Of a DNA stretch of 54,097 nucleotides, positions 26,469 through 34,712 are shown in pieces. Positions within the stretch are counted from its first letter, which is position 1. Every line of letters begins with the position of its first letter. Source of the stretch: Candidatus Rifleibacteriota bacterium (GTDB lineage Bacteria; Muiribacteriota; Ozemobacteria; Ozemobacterales; Ozemobacteraceae). The stretch is from positions 36,490 through 90,586 of the forward strand of contig JADFYG010000006.1 in assembly GCA_015233155.1 (NCBI GenBank), in the 5' to 3' direction. The notes below the pieces were generated by a model. That model was not told the DNA's origin, searched no databases, and was given only the letters and a program-made list of their open reading frames with translations. The translations under genes were made by a program, and so were the position numbers.

Positions 26469-27833
26469 ATGAGTAAATCCTTGGATCAGGGAATGCGCGT
26501 TCTCGTCATTGACGATGAAAAAAATATTCGCACAACGCTTACCATCTGCCTGGAGACAATGAACTGCCGGGTTACGGCTGTAGGGATGCCGCATTCCGCT
26601 GTTTCCGAGCTGACACGCGGTGCGTTTGATATAGCTTTCCTTGATCTGAACCTCGGGACGACAAGCGGGCTCGATCTTATTCCACGATTGCTCGCTGAAC
26701 GTCCGAATCTGGCGATTATAGTCATAACAGCGTTCGCGACGTTCGAAACTGCTGTCGAAGCTATAAAACGTGGTGCGAAGAATTATCTGCCGAAACCATT
26801 CACTCCGACCCAGATCAAGCAAGTCGTCGAGCAACTTGGCGAACATCTGCGGCAAACACGACGCATGGCTGATCTCGAAGCGCAGTTGCGCGAATCGGTT
26901 CCGGAAGCGGATCTTTCCACGTCATCTCCGGAAATGCTGTCTGCCCTGGAATTGATTGAATGCGCGGCAGGTTCTGACGTGGCCGTTCTAATTCGCGGGG
27001 AAAATGGCACCGGAAAAGGGGTACTTGCGCGAGCACTCCATGCACGAAGCAGCCGCGCGGGAAAGCCTTTTGTGACGGAAAATTGTCCGACATTGTCGGA
27101 AGAGCTTCTCGCAAGTGAGCTGTTTGGCCATACCAGGGGCGCATTCACCGGGGCAGTGCGTGATCAGGTGGGACGTGTAGAGGCGGCTGATGGAGGAACC
27201 TTGTTTCTCGATGAGGTCGGAGAGATTTCGCCTGCATTGCAAGCCAAACTTCTGCGTTTTCTGCAGGAAAAGCGGTTCGAGAGGATCGGGGAAAACCGTA
27301 CAAGGCGAGTTGATGTCCGGGTTGTAGCGGCAACGAATCGCAATCTGGAAGAGGATGTAGCTACAGGTCGGTTTCGTGAAGACCTGTTGTATCGGATAAA
27401 CGTTATTGAGGTCACTATTCCGCCTTTACGAAAAAGAGCGGAAGACATTCTGGTCATTGCCCGGCGCTTTCTTGACTTTTTTTCCCGATCGACCGGCAGA
27501 CTTGTGCCGGAACTGTCAAAGTCCGCCGAAGAAGCTCTCCTTGCATATTCCTGGCCGGGGAACATCCGTGAGCTGCGTAACGCGATGGAGCGAACGGTTA
27601 TAATCTGGCCTTCGCATCTCATCGAACCCCAAGCTTTTCCAGAGCGGATTTCCGGTAATCCCAGCACTGAAATCCGCATTGGCAGCGATCGAACCCTCGA
27701 AGAAATTGAACGTGAGCACATTCTTCGAGTCATTGCCCGCTCTTCGAGTCTGGAGGAAGCGGCCAGAATCCTGGGGGTCGACACCTCGACCCTATGGCGG
27801 AAAAGAAAGAAGTATCTTCAGGACGGTCAGTGA
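26469..27833 (+). CDS. NtrC-family sigma-54 response regulator, copy A
   Basis: A 454-residue protein. The receiver domain (about 9-120) has VLVIDDEKN and the phospho-acceptor Asp59 in AFLDLNLG. The AAA+ domain (about 150-375) has Walker A GENGTGKG, the sigma-54 contact loop GAFTGA, Walker B GGTLFLDEVGEI and an R-finger region FREDLLYRINV. The C-terminal Fis-type helix-turn-helix (about 410-450) contains EAARILGVDTSTLWRKRKKY. It should remodel sigma-54 polymerase at -24/-12 promoters after phosphorylation. It lies 55 bases after the four-helix sensor gene. It is nearly identical to the gene at 28843-30204. The start is uncertain because the ribosome site is weak. Confidence 0.95.
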   Translation: MSKSLDQGMRVLVIDDEKNIRTTLTICLETMNCRVTAVGMPHSAVSELTRGAFDIAFLDLNLGTTSGLDLIPRLLAERPNLAIIVITAFATFETAVEAIKRGAKNYLPKPFTPTQIKQVVEQLGEHLRQTRRMADLEAQLRESVPEADLSTSSPEMLSALELIECAAGSDVAVLIRGENGTGKGVLARALHARSSRAGKPFVTENCPTLSEELLASELFGHTRGAFTGAVRDQVGRVEAADGGTLFLDEVGEISPALQAKLLRFLQEKRFERIGENRTRRVDVRVVAATNRNLEEDVATGRFREDLLYRINVIEVTIPPLRKRAEDILVIARRFLDFFSRSTGRLVPELSKSAEEALLAYSWPGNIRELRNAMERTVIIWPSHLIEPQAFPERISGNPSTEIRIGSDRTLEEIEREHILRVIARSSSLEEAARILGVDTSTLWRKRKKYLQDGQ

Positions 27834-27864
27834 AGTAACATTTGTTGTGATTGAAATCGGGAAC

Positions 27865-27901
27865 ATCATGCCGACCTGGAGCTTGCCCAGGTTGGCATGA
27901 T
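27865..27901 (+). terminator. Strong hairpin after regulator copy A
   Basis: ATCATGCCGACCTGG (27865-27879) pairs with CCAGGTTGGCATGAT (27887-27901) over 15 positions with one G:T and a 7-base loop. Only a weak T-rich stretch follows, so termination efficiency is uncertain. Confidence 0.5.
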
Positions 27902-27978
27902 GAATTTGTTACACTGAATCATCCTCCGTCAGGGGCGTGGGTGACTTCCCTTGCCATCTCATTCAATTGGAGCAGTTC

Positions 27979-28743
27979 ATGAAGCTTGGATATCCGAATC
28001 ATCCGCGCCGCGATTTGACACAGGAAATCGCCTGGATTGGCCGAAATGGGTTCGATTTTATCGATCTGTTCCTCGAACCTGACCTTGGGGAATCCCGCGA
28101 CGTTGTTCCGGAAAATATTCGTGACTCCATGTCCGAATTCGGACTCGACGGTGTGGGCCATCTCGCATGGTATCTACCCATCGGCTCCCCGATTCGTGAA
28201 TTGCGCGAAGGCGCGGTGGCCGCATCCAAGCGGTATCTTGCGCTCTTTGCAGCATGCGGAATTAAAAAAGTGACCATTCATGCCCACTGGCCTCCTTCGA
28301 TGTTTTCGGTCGAGGAGGGGATCGAGTTTCAGACGAAATCCCTGAAAGCTCTCCTGGAGTGGTGTTCTGCGAATGCCATGACATTGATGTACGAACCGGT
28401 CGGAGATTCTCGTGAAGATCGAAGCACGTTGGAGCACCTGTTCAATCTGAATCCGGAGTTGGCGTTTCATCTGGACATCGGTCACTTCAACCTGAACGGC
28501 CGTAATCCGGGGGACTTCGCGGAGGCCTTTCGCGATCGCCTCGTGCATGTGCATCTTCACGACAACGATGGGAATCGCGATCTTCATCTCCCAATGGGCG
28601 CCGGAAAAATCGATTGGAAGGCTTTCTTACCCAGACTCAAAGCTGTGTACGATGGCACGATCACCATAGAGGTTTTTTCCGCGGAGCGGGAATACGCCCT
28701 TCATACGCAGCGGCGATTGAAAGAGGTCTGGAATACTCTTTAA
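27979..28743 (+). CDS. Sugar phosphate isomerase/epimerase-like TIM-barrel protein
   Basis: ATG at 27979 has TTGGAG 6 bases upstream and gives 254 residues; a GTG at 27937 would add 14 unsupported residues. The sequence fits the AP-endonuclease-2/xylose-isomerase-like barrel. Metal-binding positions are visible as Glu in MYEPVGD, Asp and His in HLDIGHFN, His in VHVHLHDNDG and Glu in TIEVFS, plus the loop DLHLPMGAGKIDW. Members isomerise or epimerise sugars using a divalent metal; the substrate here is unknown. It stands between two nearly identical response-regulator genes, a curious place for a metabolic enzyme, and may have been trapped there by the duplication. Confidence 0.85.
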   Translation: MKLGYPNHPRRDLTQEIAWIGRNGFDFIDLFLEPDLGESRDVVPENIRDSMSEFGLDGVGHLAWYLPIGSPIRELREGAVAASKRYLALFAACGIKKVTIHAHWPPSMFSVEEGIEFQTKSLKALLEWCSANAMTLMYEPVGDSREDRSTLEHLFNLNPELAFHLDIGHFNLNGRNPGDFAEAFRDRLVHVHLHDNDGNRDLHLPMGAGKIDWKAFLPRLKAVYDGTITIEVFSAEREYALHTQRRLKEVWNTL

Positions 28744-28842
28744 TCGTGGCTTTGTTGACGATTTGATGGCCGAAGAGTAATAATCACTTTGGTTGAGGCG
28801 GGGGCATTTGGTGCTCGCCGGAACCTGCCTGGAGAATTTGGA

Positions 28843-30204
28843 ATGACACAATCATTGGATCAGGGAATGCGTGTTCTTGTCATCGATGATGAAAAGAATA
28901 TTCGCACGACACTTTCCATCTGCCTGGAGGCAATGAACTGCCGGGTTATGGCAGTGGGGACGCCTCAGGCCGCTCTTGCGGAGCTGGTACGCGATGCGTT
29001 CGATCTGGCTTTTCTCGATCTGAAGCTGGGGTCGACCAGTGGGCTTGATCTCATTCCGAGACTGCTCGCGGAACGTCCGAATCTGGCTATTATAGTAATA
29101 ACGGCATTTGCGACGTTCGAAACGGCTGTCGAAGCCATCAAGCGCGGGGCGAAGAATTATCTGCCGAAACCATTTACGCCGGCTCAGATTAAACAAGTCG
29201 TAGAGCAACTCGGCGAGCATCTGTGGCAAACAAGACGCATGGCTGATCTCGAAGCACAGTTGCGCGAATCTGTTCCGGAAGCTGATCTTTCCACGTCCTC
29301 TCCCGAAATGCGGTCGGCCCTCGAATTGATCGAGCGCGCGGCAGGTTCTGACGTGGCGGTTCTTATTCGCGGGGAAAATGGTACCGGAAAAGGGGTTCTT
29401 GCGCGTGCGCTCCATGCGCGAAGCATCCGTGCGGGAAAACCTTTTGTGACGGTAAATTGCCCGACATTGTCCGAAGAGCTGCTTGCAAGCGAACTGTTTG
29501 GACATACCAGGGGAGCATTCACGGGAGCGGTTCGTGATCAGGTGGGACGAGTCGAGGCGGCCGAGGGGGGCACTCTTTTTCTGGATGAGGTTGGAGAGAT
29601 TTCGCCGGCTCTGCAAACCAAGCTTCTGCGTTTTCTACAGGAAAAGCAGTTCGAAAGGATCGGCGAGAACCGCACAAGGCGGGCTGATGTTCGAGTCGTC
29701 GCGGCAACGAATCGCAATCTGGAAGCCGATGTTGCAACCGGTCGATTTCGTGAAGACCTGTTGTATCGGATAAACGTCATTGAGCTGATGATTCCACCTT
29801 TGCGTAAGAGGACGGAAGACATTCTGGTCATCGCCCGACGCTTTCTCGAATTTTTTTCCAGATCATCCGGAAGACATGTCCCGGAGCTTTCTAAAGCTGC
29901 CGAGGAAGCTCTCCTTGCCTATCCCTGGCCTGGTAATATACGGGAGCTGCGTAATGCGATGGAGCGAACGGTCATAATCTGGCCTTCACATATCATCGAG
30001 CCTCAAGCTTTTCCGGAGCGAATTTCCGGGAATATCAGTACCGAAATCCGCATAGGAAGCGATCGAAGCCTCGAAGAAATCGAACGTGAGCATATTCTTC
30101 GTGTCATTGCCCGCTCTCCGAGTCTGGACGATGCGGCCCGAATCCTGGGTGTCGATACCTCGACCCTCTGGCGGAAAAGAAAAAAATATCTTCAGGACGA
30201 CTGA
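28843..30204 (+). CDS. NtrC-family sigma-54 response regulator, copy B
   Basis: ATG at 28843 (GGAG 9 bases upstream) gives 453 residues. By eye about nine in ten residues match copy A (26469-27833). The AAA+ motifs (GENGTGKG, GAFTGA, LFLDEVGEI) and the recognition part of the helix-turn-helix (VDTSTLWRKRKKY) are the same, so both should bind the same DNA sites. The changes are densest in the first half of the receiver (about residues 24-66), suggesting a different kinase partner or signal. The phospho-acceptor Asp is kept (AFLDLKLG). No kinase gene is adjacent. It probably arose by tandem duplication and is followed by a 225-base gap before the acyltransferase gene. Confidence 0.95.
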   Translation: MTQSLDQGMRVLVIDDEKNIRTTLSICLEAMNCRVMAVGTPQAALAELVRDAFDLAFLDLKLGSTSGLDLIPRLLAERPNLAIIVITAFATFETAVEAIKRGAKNYLPKPFTPAQIKQVVEQLGEHLWQTRRMADLEAQLRESVPEADLSTSSPEMRSALELIERAAGSDVAVLIRGENGTGKGVLARALHARSIRAGKPFVTVNCPTLSEELLASELFGHTRGAFTGAVRDQVGRVEAAEGGTLFLDEVGEISPALQTKLLRFLQEKQFERIGENRTRRADVRVVAATNRNLEADVATGRFREDLLYRINVIELMIPPLRKRTEDILVIARRFLEFFSRSSGRHVPELSKAAEEALLAYPWPGNIRELRNAMERTVIIWPSHIIEPQAFPERISGNISTEIRIGSDRSLEEIEREHILRVIARSPSLDDAARILGVDTSTLWRKRKKYLQDD

Positions 30205-30281
30205 ATAACAGTAAATCATTCAGAAGCCGGGCTGCTGAATTGGTCATTATGCTATTTTCACGCATGTCATGCTGGAAGGTT

Positions 30282-30310
30282 TTGCTTTTTGGCACTAGAG
30301 ATATTATACT
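30282..30310 (+). promoter_or_regulatory. Possible sigma-70 promoter for the acyltransferase pair
   Basis: TTGCTT, 17 bases, TATACT. This is about 115 bases before the MBOAT start codon. The -10 is good and the -35 fair. Confidence 0.35.
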
Positions 30311-30429
30311 CGCTCCTGCCTTGCGCACAAAACCTCTCATTCATTCGGAGAAACCATTGAGCAGCAATATTCCCCGCGCTGACATAACTGATTTTGTGAA
30401 GTATGAACGCGCTGGTGTAAGACGGTCTC

Positions 30430-31821
30430 ATGCTATTTAACAGTCTCCCGTTTCTGTTCCTTTTCCTGCCCATAACTTACTTTGTTTTCTGGAAACTATC
30501 CAGCCGCGATGCGCGATATTTCTGGCTAGCACTGACCGGCTACCTGTTTTATAGCTTCTGGAACTATAAATTTTGTGCTTTGATGGCGTTTTCCACCCTG
30601 GTAAGCTTTCTCGGTGGGCTGGGCCTGCAGCGCTGGCCGGAAAAATGTTGGAAGCGCAAACTGAGTCTGGCTTTGCCGATCACTCTCGACTTACTCCTGC
30701 TTGGCTTCTTTAAATACGTCAATTTCGTCATTGATACGGCCAACAACATCGCGGCAACTATGGGGGCAGACTGGGCGGCAAAGTCTATTAACATCATTTT
30801 ACCCGTCGGAATTTCCTTCTACACATTTCACACCATCAGCTATGTGGTCGACTGTTATCGAGGGGTCGTTAAGCCGACGAGAAACCTGCTCGAATTCGCC
30901 TGCTATGTTTCACTTTTTCCACAGCTGGTCGCGGGTCCGATCGTGCGTTTTCGCCAGATCGAGGCGGATTTGGAGGATATCGACAGAAGTAAGGGAGCCG
31001 GACAGCTGGACCTTGGTTGGTCCTACTTCACACTCGGCATGATTGAGAAGGTTCTGATTGCCGACAGTATCGCTCTAATAATCAATCCAGCTCTCGAAAA
31101 TTACAGGGAATTGTCGACTATAAGCGCATGGCTATGCGTTCTTGGTTATACATATCAGCTTTACTTTGATTTCCTGGGTTATAGTGATATGGCGGTCGGT
31201 CTGGGTCATCTTTTTGGGCTCAGGATTCCGCAAAACTTCAATTCTCCGTATAAAGCCACTGATATCTCCGATTTCTGGCGTCGTTGGCATATATCTCTGT
31301 CGACCTGCCTCAGAGACTATCTGTACATACCATTGGGCGGAAATAGAGTCTCTCCGTTTCGAACGCGATTGAATCTCATGCTGACCATGCTGTTCGGCGG
31401 ATTGTGGCATGGCGCGTCCTGGACATTCGTTTTTTGGGGCGGATATCACGGCGCACTGCTGATGTGTCTACAGTATTTTGACAAAAGATGGCAGTCTTTC
31501 CATGTCAATTTAAGAAGAGTATTTACATTTCTCGTAGTTATCATCGGCTGGGTCTTTTTTCGCTCGGACAGCTTCGGTATGGCTCTGGCTCTCCTGGCGA
31601 AAATGTTTATCTGGGAATCCGGCAAAATGATGCCAGGTATAGGTTTCCTCTCTGTCTTGCTTGCGGTAGCCGCCTATTTCGCACATGTTGCTTCCAACAG
31701 CTGGGAAATTTCTCACGAATGGTCCGGCCGGGAGATTCTGTTTCTGACCGTCATGTTCGTGGTGTGTTTACTTGTAATCGTGGGGGGCAAAGCCACGCCA
31801 TTTCTTTATTTTCAGTTCTAG
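30430..31821 (+). CDS. MBOAT-family O-acyltransferase, AlgI-like
   Basis: A 463-residue inner-membrane protein with about 10-11 helices. It opens with MLFNSLPFLFLFLPITYFVFW and contains the AlgI-type signatures LPVGISFYTFHTISYVVDCYRG, FPQLVAGPIVRF, FWRRWHISLSTCLRDYLYIPLGG and MLFGGLWHGASWTFVFWG. The last holds the presumed catalytic His (about 326). It would pass acyl groups, usually acetyl, across the membrane for attachment to a polysaccharide. The adjacent gene, 24 bases on, encodes an AlgJ/AlgX-like partner, the usual pairing for exopolysaccharide O-acetylation. The ribosome site is not obvious. Confidence 0.93.
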   Translation: MLFNSLPFLFLFLPITYFVFWKLSSRDARYFWLALTGYLFYSFWNYKFCALMAFSTLVSFLGGLGLQRWPEKCWKRKLSLALPITLDLLLLGFFKYVNFVIDTANNIAATMGADWAAKSINIILPVGISFYTFHTISYVVDCYRGVVKPTRNLLEFACYVSLFPQLVAGPIVRFRQIEADLEDIDRSKGAGQLDLGWSYFTLGMIEKVLIADSIALIINPALENYRELSTISAWLCVLGYTYQLYFDFLGYSDMAVGLGHLFGLRIPQNFNSPYKATDISDFWRRWHISLSTCLRDYLYIPLGGNRVSPFRTRLNLMLTMLFGGLWHGASWTFVFWGGYHGALLMCLQYFDKRWQSFHVNLRRVFTFLVVIIGWVFFRSDSFGMALALLAKMFIWESGKMMPGIGFLSVLLAVAAYFAHVASNSWEISHEWSGREILFLTVMFVVCLLVIVGGKATPFLYFQF

Positions 31822-31845
31822 CGACGTGCTTCGGAGGTCCTCGAA

Positions 31846-33018
31846 ATGACAAATTCCAATGGAGAACAAAACGTGGAAAAACCGCGAATTGCCGGTGGAT
31901 ACATTACTCTCGGCAAAACGATTCCATGGGTTTTGGCGCTCAGTTTCATTCTGGATTTGTCACTGAGGCCCTTCCCCTTGGATAGCCTGACATTCAGAGC
32001 CTGGGAGACGGCTACGCGGTATGCCAGCCTCGGAGCGCCATTCGAGCCAGAGAGGTCATTTTCCAACCCCAAAGTTTACGGCGATCTTGCGGCAATAGGC
32101 AATATTCCCTCTCTTCGCAAGTATCATCTTGAAAAATTCTCCACTGACGCAAATGGTTTCAGGAACAGTAATTCTCAGGGAAAGTTAAAGGGGATTCTGG
32201 TCGGTGACTCGTTTTCTGCCGGATCAGGCGTCAGCGATGAGGAGACTCTCTCGTCAATATGTGGTGAACTGCGGGGGGAGAGAATATTAAATGCGGGTGC
32301 AGTGAATCCGAACCTTCACCTTGTCCGCAGAATCGCTGAGAGGGAAAATTTACGGGGAGGATACGTTCTTTACCAGCATCTCGAAAGGTCGCCCATTCCC
32401 GAACCGCCCTACGCACCGTTCATGAATAATCTCAGATTTGGTATGGATGATGACACTCAAACCAAGGTGTACAGATGGCTTGGTTTTATCAGAGGACTGG
32501 ACATTTCGCCGCTGCAGATAGCAATTAAACGTGAATTCAAGGAACTTTTCAATGGAGATATTCTGCCCAACATCTATTGTAATTCCGTTGTGAGAAAAAA
32601 ACTCAGAAATGGTGACGAGATGCTCTTTTTACCGGAAGACATTCGCGAACACATTCTTTCTCCCGATGACGCCGTTAACTGCTGGAAATTCTATCGGGAT
32701 TCACTCAAGAGTTATGAAATGGATCTGCTGGTAATTCTAGTGCCCACGAAATACACAGTCTATGCGCCTCTTCTGCAGCCGCCGCAAACGAATCATTCGA
32801 ATCTTGCCTCAGTGGCGGCAAGGTTGAACGCCGAGGGTATCGCCGCAGTTGATCTGACAGGTGTTTTTCAGAAAGAGGCAGCCGCGTTGCTGGATAAAGG
32901 CGAGTTTATCTATTGGCAGGACGATACGCACTGGAATGCCCAGGGTATTTCTATTGCCGCTCATAAATTGGTGGAGAAGCTTTCCGAGGTAAGAGAGAAA
33001 CGCGATCCAGGGAGTTGA
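31846..33018 (+). CDS. SGNH/AlgX-like periplasmic acyltransferase, membrane-anchored
   Basis: CGGAGGT lies 7 bases before the ATG. The 390-residue protein has one N-terminal helix (about 27-45, IPWVLALSFILDLSL) and an SGNH-type domain. The nucleophile motif is GDSFSAGSGVSDEETL (about 122-137) and the Asp-x-x-His pair lies in WQDDTHWNAQGISIAAHKL near the C-terminus, as in AlgX/AlgJ. It should take the acyl group delivered by the MBOAT protein and place it on a glycan in the periplasm. It ends 90 bases before a convergent glycosyltransferase gene, with no clear terminator between them. Confidence 0.85.
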   Translation: MTNSNGEQNVEKPRIAGGYITLGKTIPWVLALSFILDLSLRPFPLDSLTFRAWETATRYASLGAPFEPERSFSNPKVYGDLAAIGNIPSLRKYHLEKFSTDANGFRNSNSQGKLKGILVGDSFSAGSGVSDEETLSSICGELRGERILNAGAVNPNLHLVRRIAERENLRGGYVLYQHLERSPIPEPPYAPFMNNLRFGMDDDTQTKVYRWLGFIRGLDISPLQIAIKREFKELFNGDILPNIYCNSVVRKKLRNGDEMLFLPEDIREHILSPDDAVNCWKFYRDSLKSYEMDLLVILVPTKYTVYAPLLQPPQTNHSNLASVAARLNAEGIAAVDLTGVFQKEAAALLDKGEFIYWQDDTHWNAQGISIAAHKLVEKLSEVREKRDPGS

Positions 33019-33108
33019 CACGGCTTCATGCGACTTTGATCGCTACAGCCTGAATTAAAATCATGACAATTTAACGTAAATGCCTCCCACACTAACCTTT
33101 ACCCAAAA

Positions 33109-34290
33109 TTACGTTTTTGCGGACTCCAGGAGAAGATCGTCTTTCAGAAGCCGGGCAATTGCCGGGATGCTGAAGTGGTCATTTGCCAGTGAAAAAGCAT
33201 TTTTGGAAAGATTTATTTGAAGCGCCGGATCGGCCGACAGTTTTCGCATGGCACTAATAAACTCATTTTTATTTTCCGCACGCAGGAGGTGGGTTCCATC
33301 AACGGCTTGAATGCACTCGAGCGCTATTGAATTGGCAATGATGGGTCTCATGGAACCCATCGCCGTAAGAACCTTTGTTTTGATGCCAGTTCCAGAGAAA
33401 ACCGGACAGAGAATGGCATGCGTTGATTTAAGATAAGGATTTATGGATTCAACAAAACCGGTATAACTGACATTAGCCAGTTCCTGGAATTTATAATTGG
33501 TCGGAAGAGCTCCCACAACGGTCAGCTTCCAGTCCGGTTGCTTGTGTAAGAGATCTGACATCAGTTCATTCAGGAATTTTGCTGATTCGAGATTCGGAAG
33601 ATATCGAAGATCTCCCGTGAAAAGCCACTGAGTACATTCTCCGGCATGGCATTGTGCCGGTTCCTTGGGAAGCGGAAATGCCAGTGGAACAATCGCAAGC
33701 CGGTTCGCATCCGGAGAAAAACGTGCAAACCATCGCCTATCGATTTCGGAAATAATGGCTCCATTCGTAAAAATCCTCAGTCCATGCGCTTCTCCGGCAT
33801 TTCTCAGACGGGCGGCCAATCTGAATGAAAATCGTTCAATAATTTTTGAACTTTTCCCGGCGAATTGAGTGTAAAGCCTGGAAAGAGCATCCCGGAAATC
33901 CACGATGGTTTTTTTCGCGCCGGGCAGATATGGAAGAACCGAAGTGACCGCCAGACCATCGCACCAATACAAGTCATGTTTTCCAAGCGTTTCGATGACG
34001 CGATCTATATTGCGATATAACCGACTTTTCAGAGATTCAGGGAATGGAGAATAGAAGCTGGCGAGAGGTTTAACCAGTCGCGGAAGATGCCAGAAGCGCA
34101 TTCGCATTCCCATCTGTAACAACGCCGTTTCAGCTTCCCGCGAGGGGGTTGCTGAATCCAGGACAAGAACATCGACGCGAATTCCGTTCATTTGCAAGGC
34201 CGCCATGATATTTCTGGCACGAGTAGTTTGCCCGCTCGCATCCGGATGAGGAACTACGGGAACGATTACCAGTGCGCTTTTGATGTTCAT
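33109..34290 (-). CDS. Glycosyltransferase, GT4-like
   Basis: ATG at 34290 has GGAG 6 bases upstream and the protein then begins MNIKSALVIVPVVPHPDASG, the normal nucleotide-sugar fold start. The longer frame to 34389 adds 33 unlikely residues. It has 393 residues. The first half has ARNIMAALQMNGIRVDVLVL and the second half has WLFTGDLRYLPNLESAKFLNEL, WKLTVVGALP, VSYTGFVESINPYLKSTHAILCPVFSGTGIKTKVLTAMGSMRPIIANSIALE. That last run is the GT4 donor-binding region, with a Gly-Thr-Gly-Ile-Lys in place of the usual Glu-x7-Glu pattern. It acts in the cytoplasm on an unknown sugar. Confidence 0.88.
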   Translation of the reverse strand: MNIKSALVIVPVVPHPDASGQTTRARNIMAALQMNGIRVDVLVLDSATPSREAETALLQMGMRMRFWHLPRLVKPLASFYSPFPESLKSRLYRNIDRVIETLGKHDLYWCDGLAVTSVLPYLPGAKKTIVDFRDALSRLYTQFAGKSSKIIERFSFRLAARLRNAGEAHGLRIFTNGAIISEIDRRWFARFSPDANRLAIVPLAFPLPKEPAQCHAGECTQWLFTGDLRYLPNLESAKFLNELMSDLLHKQPDWKLTVVGALPTNYKFQELANVSYTGFVESINPYLKSTHAILCPVFSGTGIKTKVLTAMGSMRPIIANSIALECIQAVDGTHLLRAENKNEFISAMRKLSADPALQINLSKNAFSLANDHFSIPAIARLLKDDLLLESAKT

Positions 34291-34399
34291 GCCGACTCCA
34301 GTTGGTGTTCGGGCAATTTTGTCAGATCGGTCTGATATTATGTCTGATTTGGGTACCTGGGGAGCCATTCGAAGAAGATTATATAACAAATTTCATGGT

Positions 34400-34428
34400 T
34401 TGACCCATATCCGCTTTTTTGTTATGCT
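34400..34428 (+). promoter_or_regulatory. Sigma-70 promoter for the glycan operon
   Basis: TTGACC, exactly 17 bases, TATGCT. It is divergent from the glycosyltransferase at 33109-34290 and would drive the rightward flippase/radical SAM operon. The leader to the flippase start is about 275 bases and carries a mini reading frame and a palindromic repeat. Confidence 0.55.
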
Positions 34429-34488
34429 GCACTACTTCTCGCCGTGTAGGAAGAAGAATCCGTTCGTCTGGTTTTTAGGAGAATAACG

Positions 34489-34536
34489 GTGAGTGTTCAA
34501 TCACTGCAAAATCATGAGGTATATATTGATTTATGA
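34489..34536 (+). CDS. 15-residue reading frame with a strong ribosome site (leader peptide or gene remnant)
   Basis: AGGAG (34477-34481) is 7 bases before GTG 34489. The frame encodes MSVQSLQNHEVYIDL and then stops. The segment ending EVYIDL resembles the first residues of Wzz/GumC-type chain-length proteins, so it may be the stub of a deleted gene, or a true leader peptide. Too short to decide. Confidence 0.25.
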   Translation: MSVQSLQNHEVYIDL

Positions 34537-34569
34537 TATCAGTTGTCCTGCATTGTTATGCAAAGGTGT

Positions 34570-34613
34570 ATTGAATTTTGTTTTATCGGGCGGGTTTGAA
34601 ACCTGCCCCTACG
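34570..34613 (+). repeat. Short palindrome plus CCCTACG repeat, copy b
   Basis: The left flank ATTGAATTTTGTTTTATC is followed by GGGCGGGTTTGAAACCTGCCC and CTACG. The left flank is shared with copy c at 40154-40197; the palindrome centre differs. Confidence 0.75.
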
Positions 34614-34712
34614 ATTATCATGACCGAATACATAAACAAATTTCATTGCGCTTCCGTATAAAAACGATGTTTGCCGACAGTATGTTTTTGTATCGTTATT
34701 GTACTTTTTTGT

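Noticed and set aside
27865..27910. TTGGCATGATGAATT downstream of regulator copy A as a sigma-54 promoter
   Set aside because: There is no GC at the required spacing; the sequence is one arm of a hairpin.
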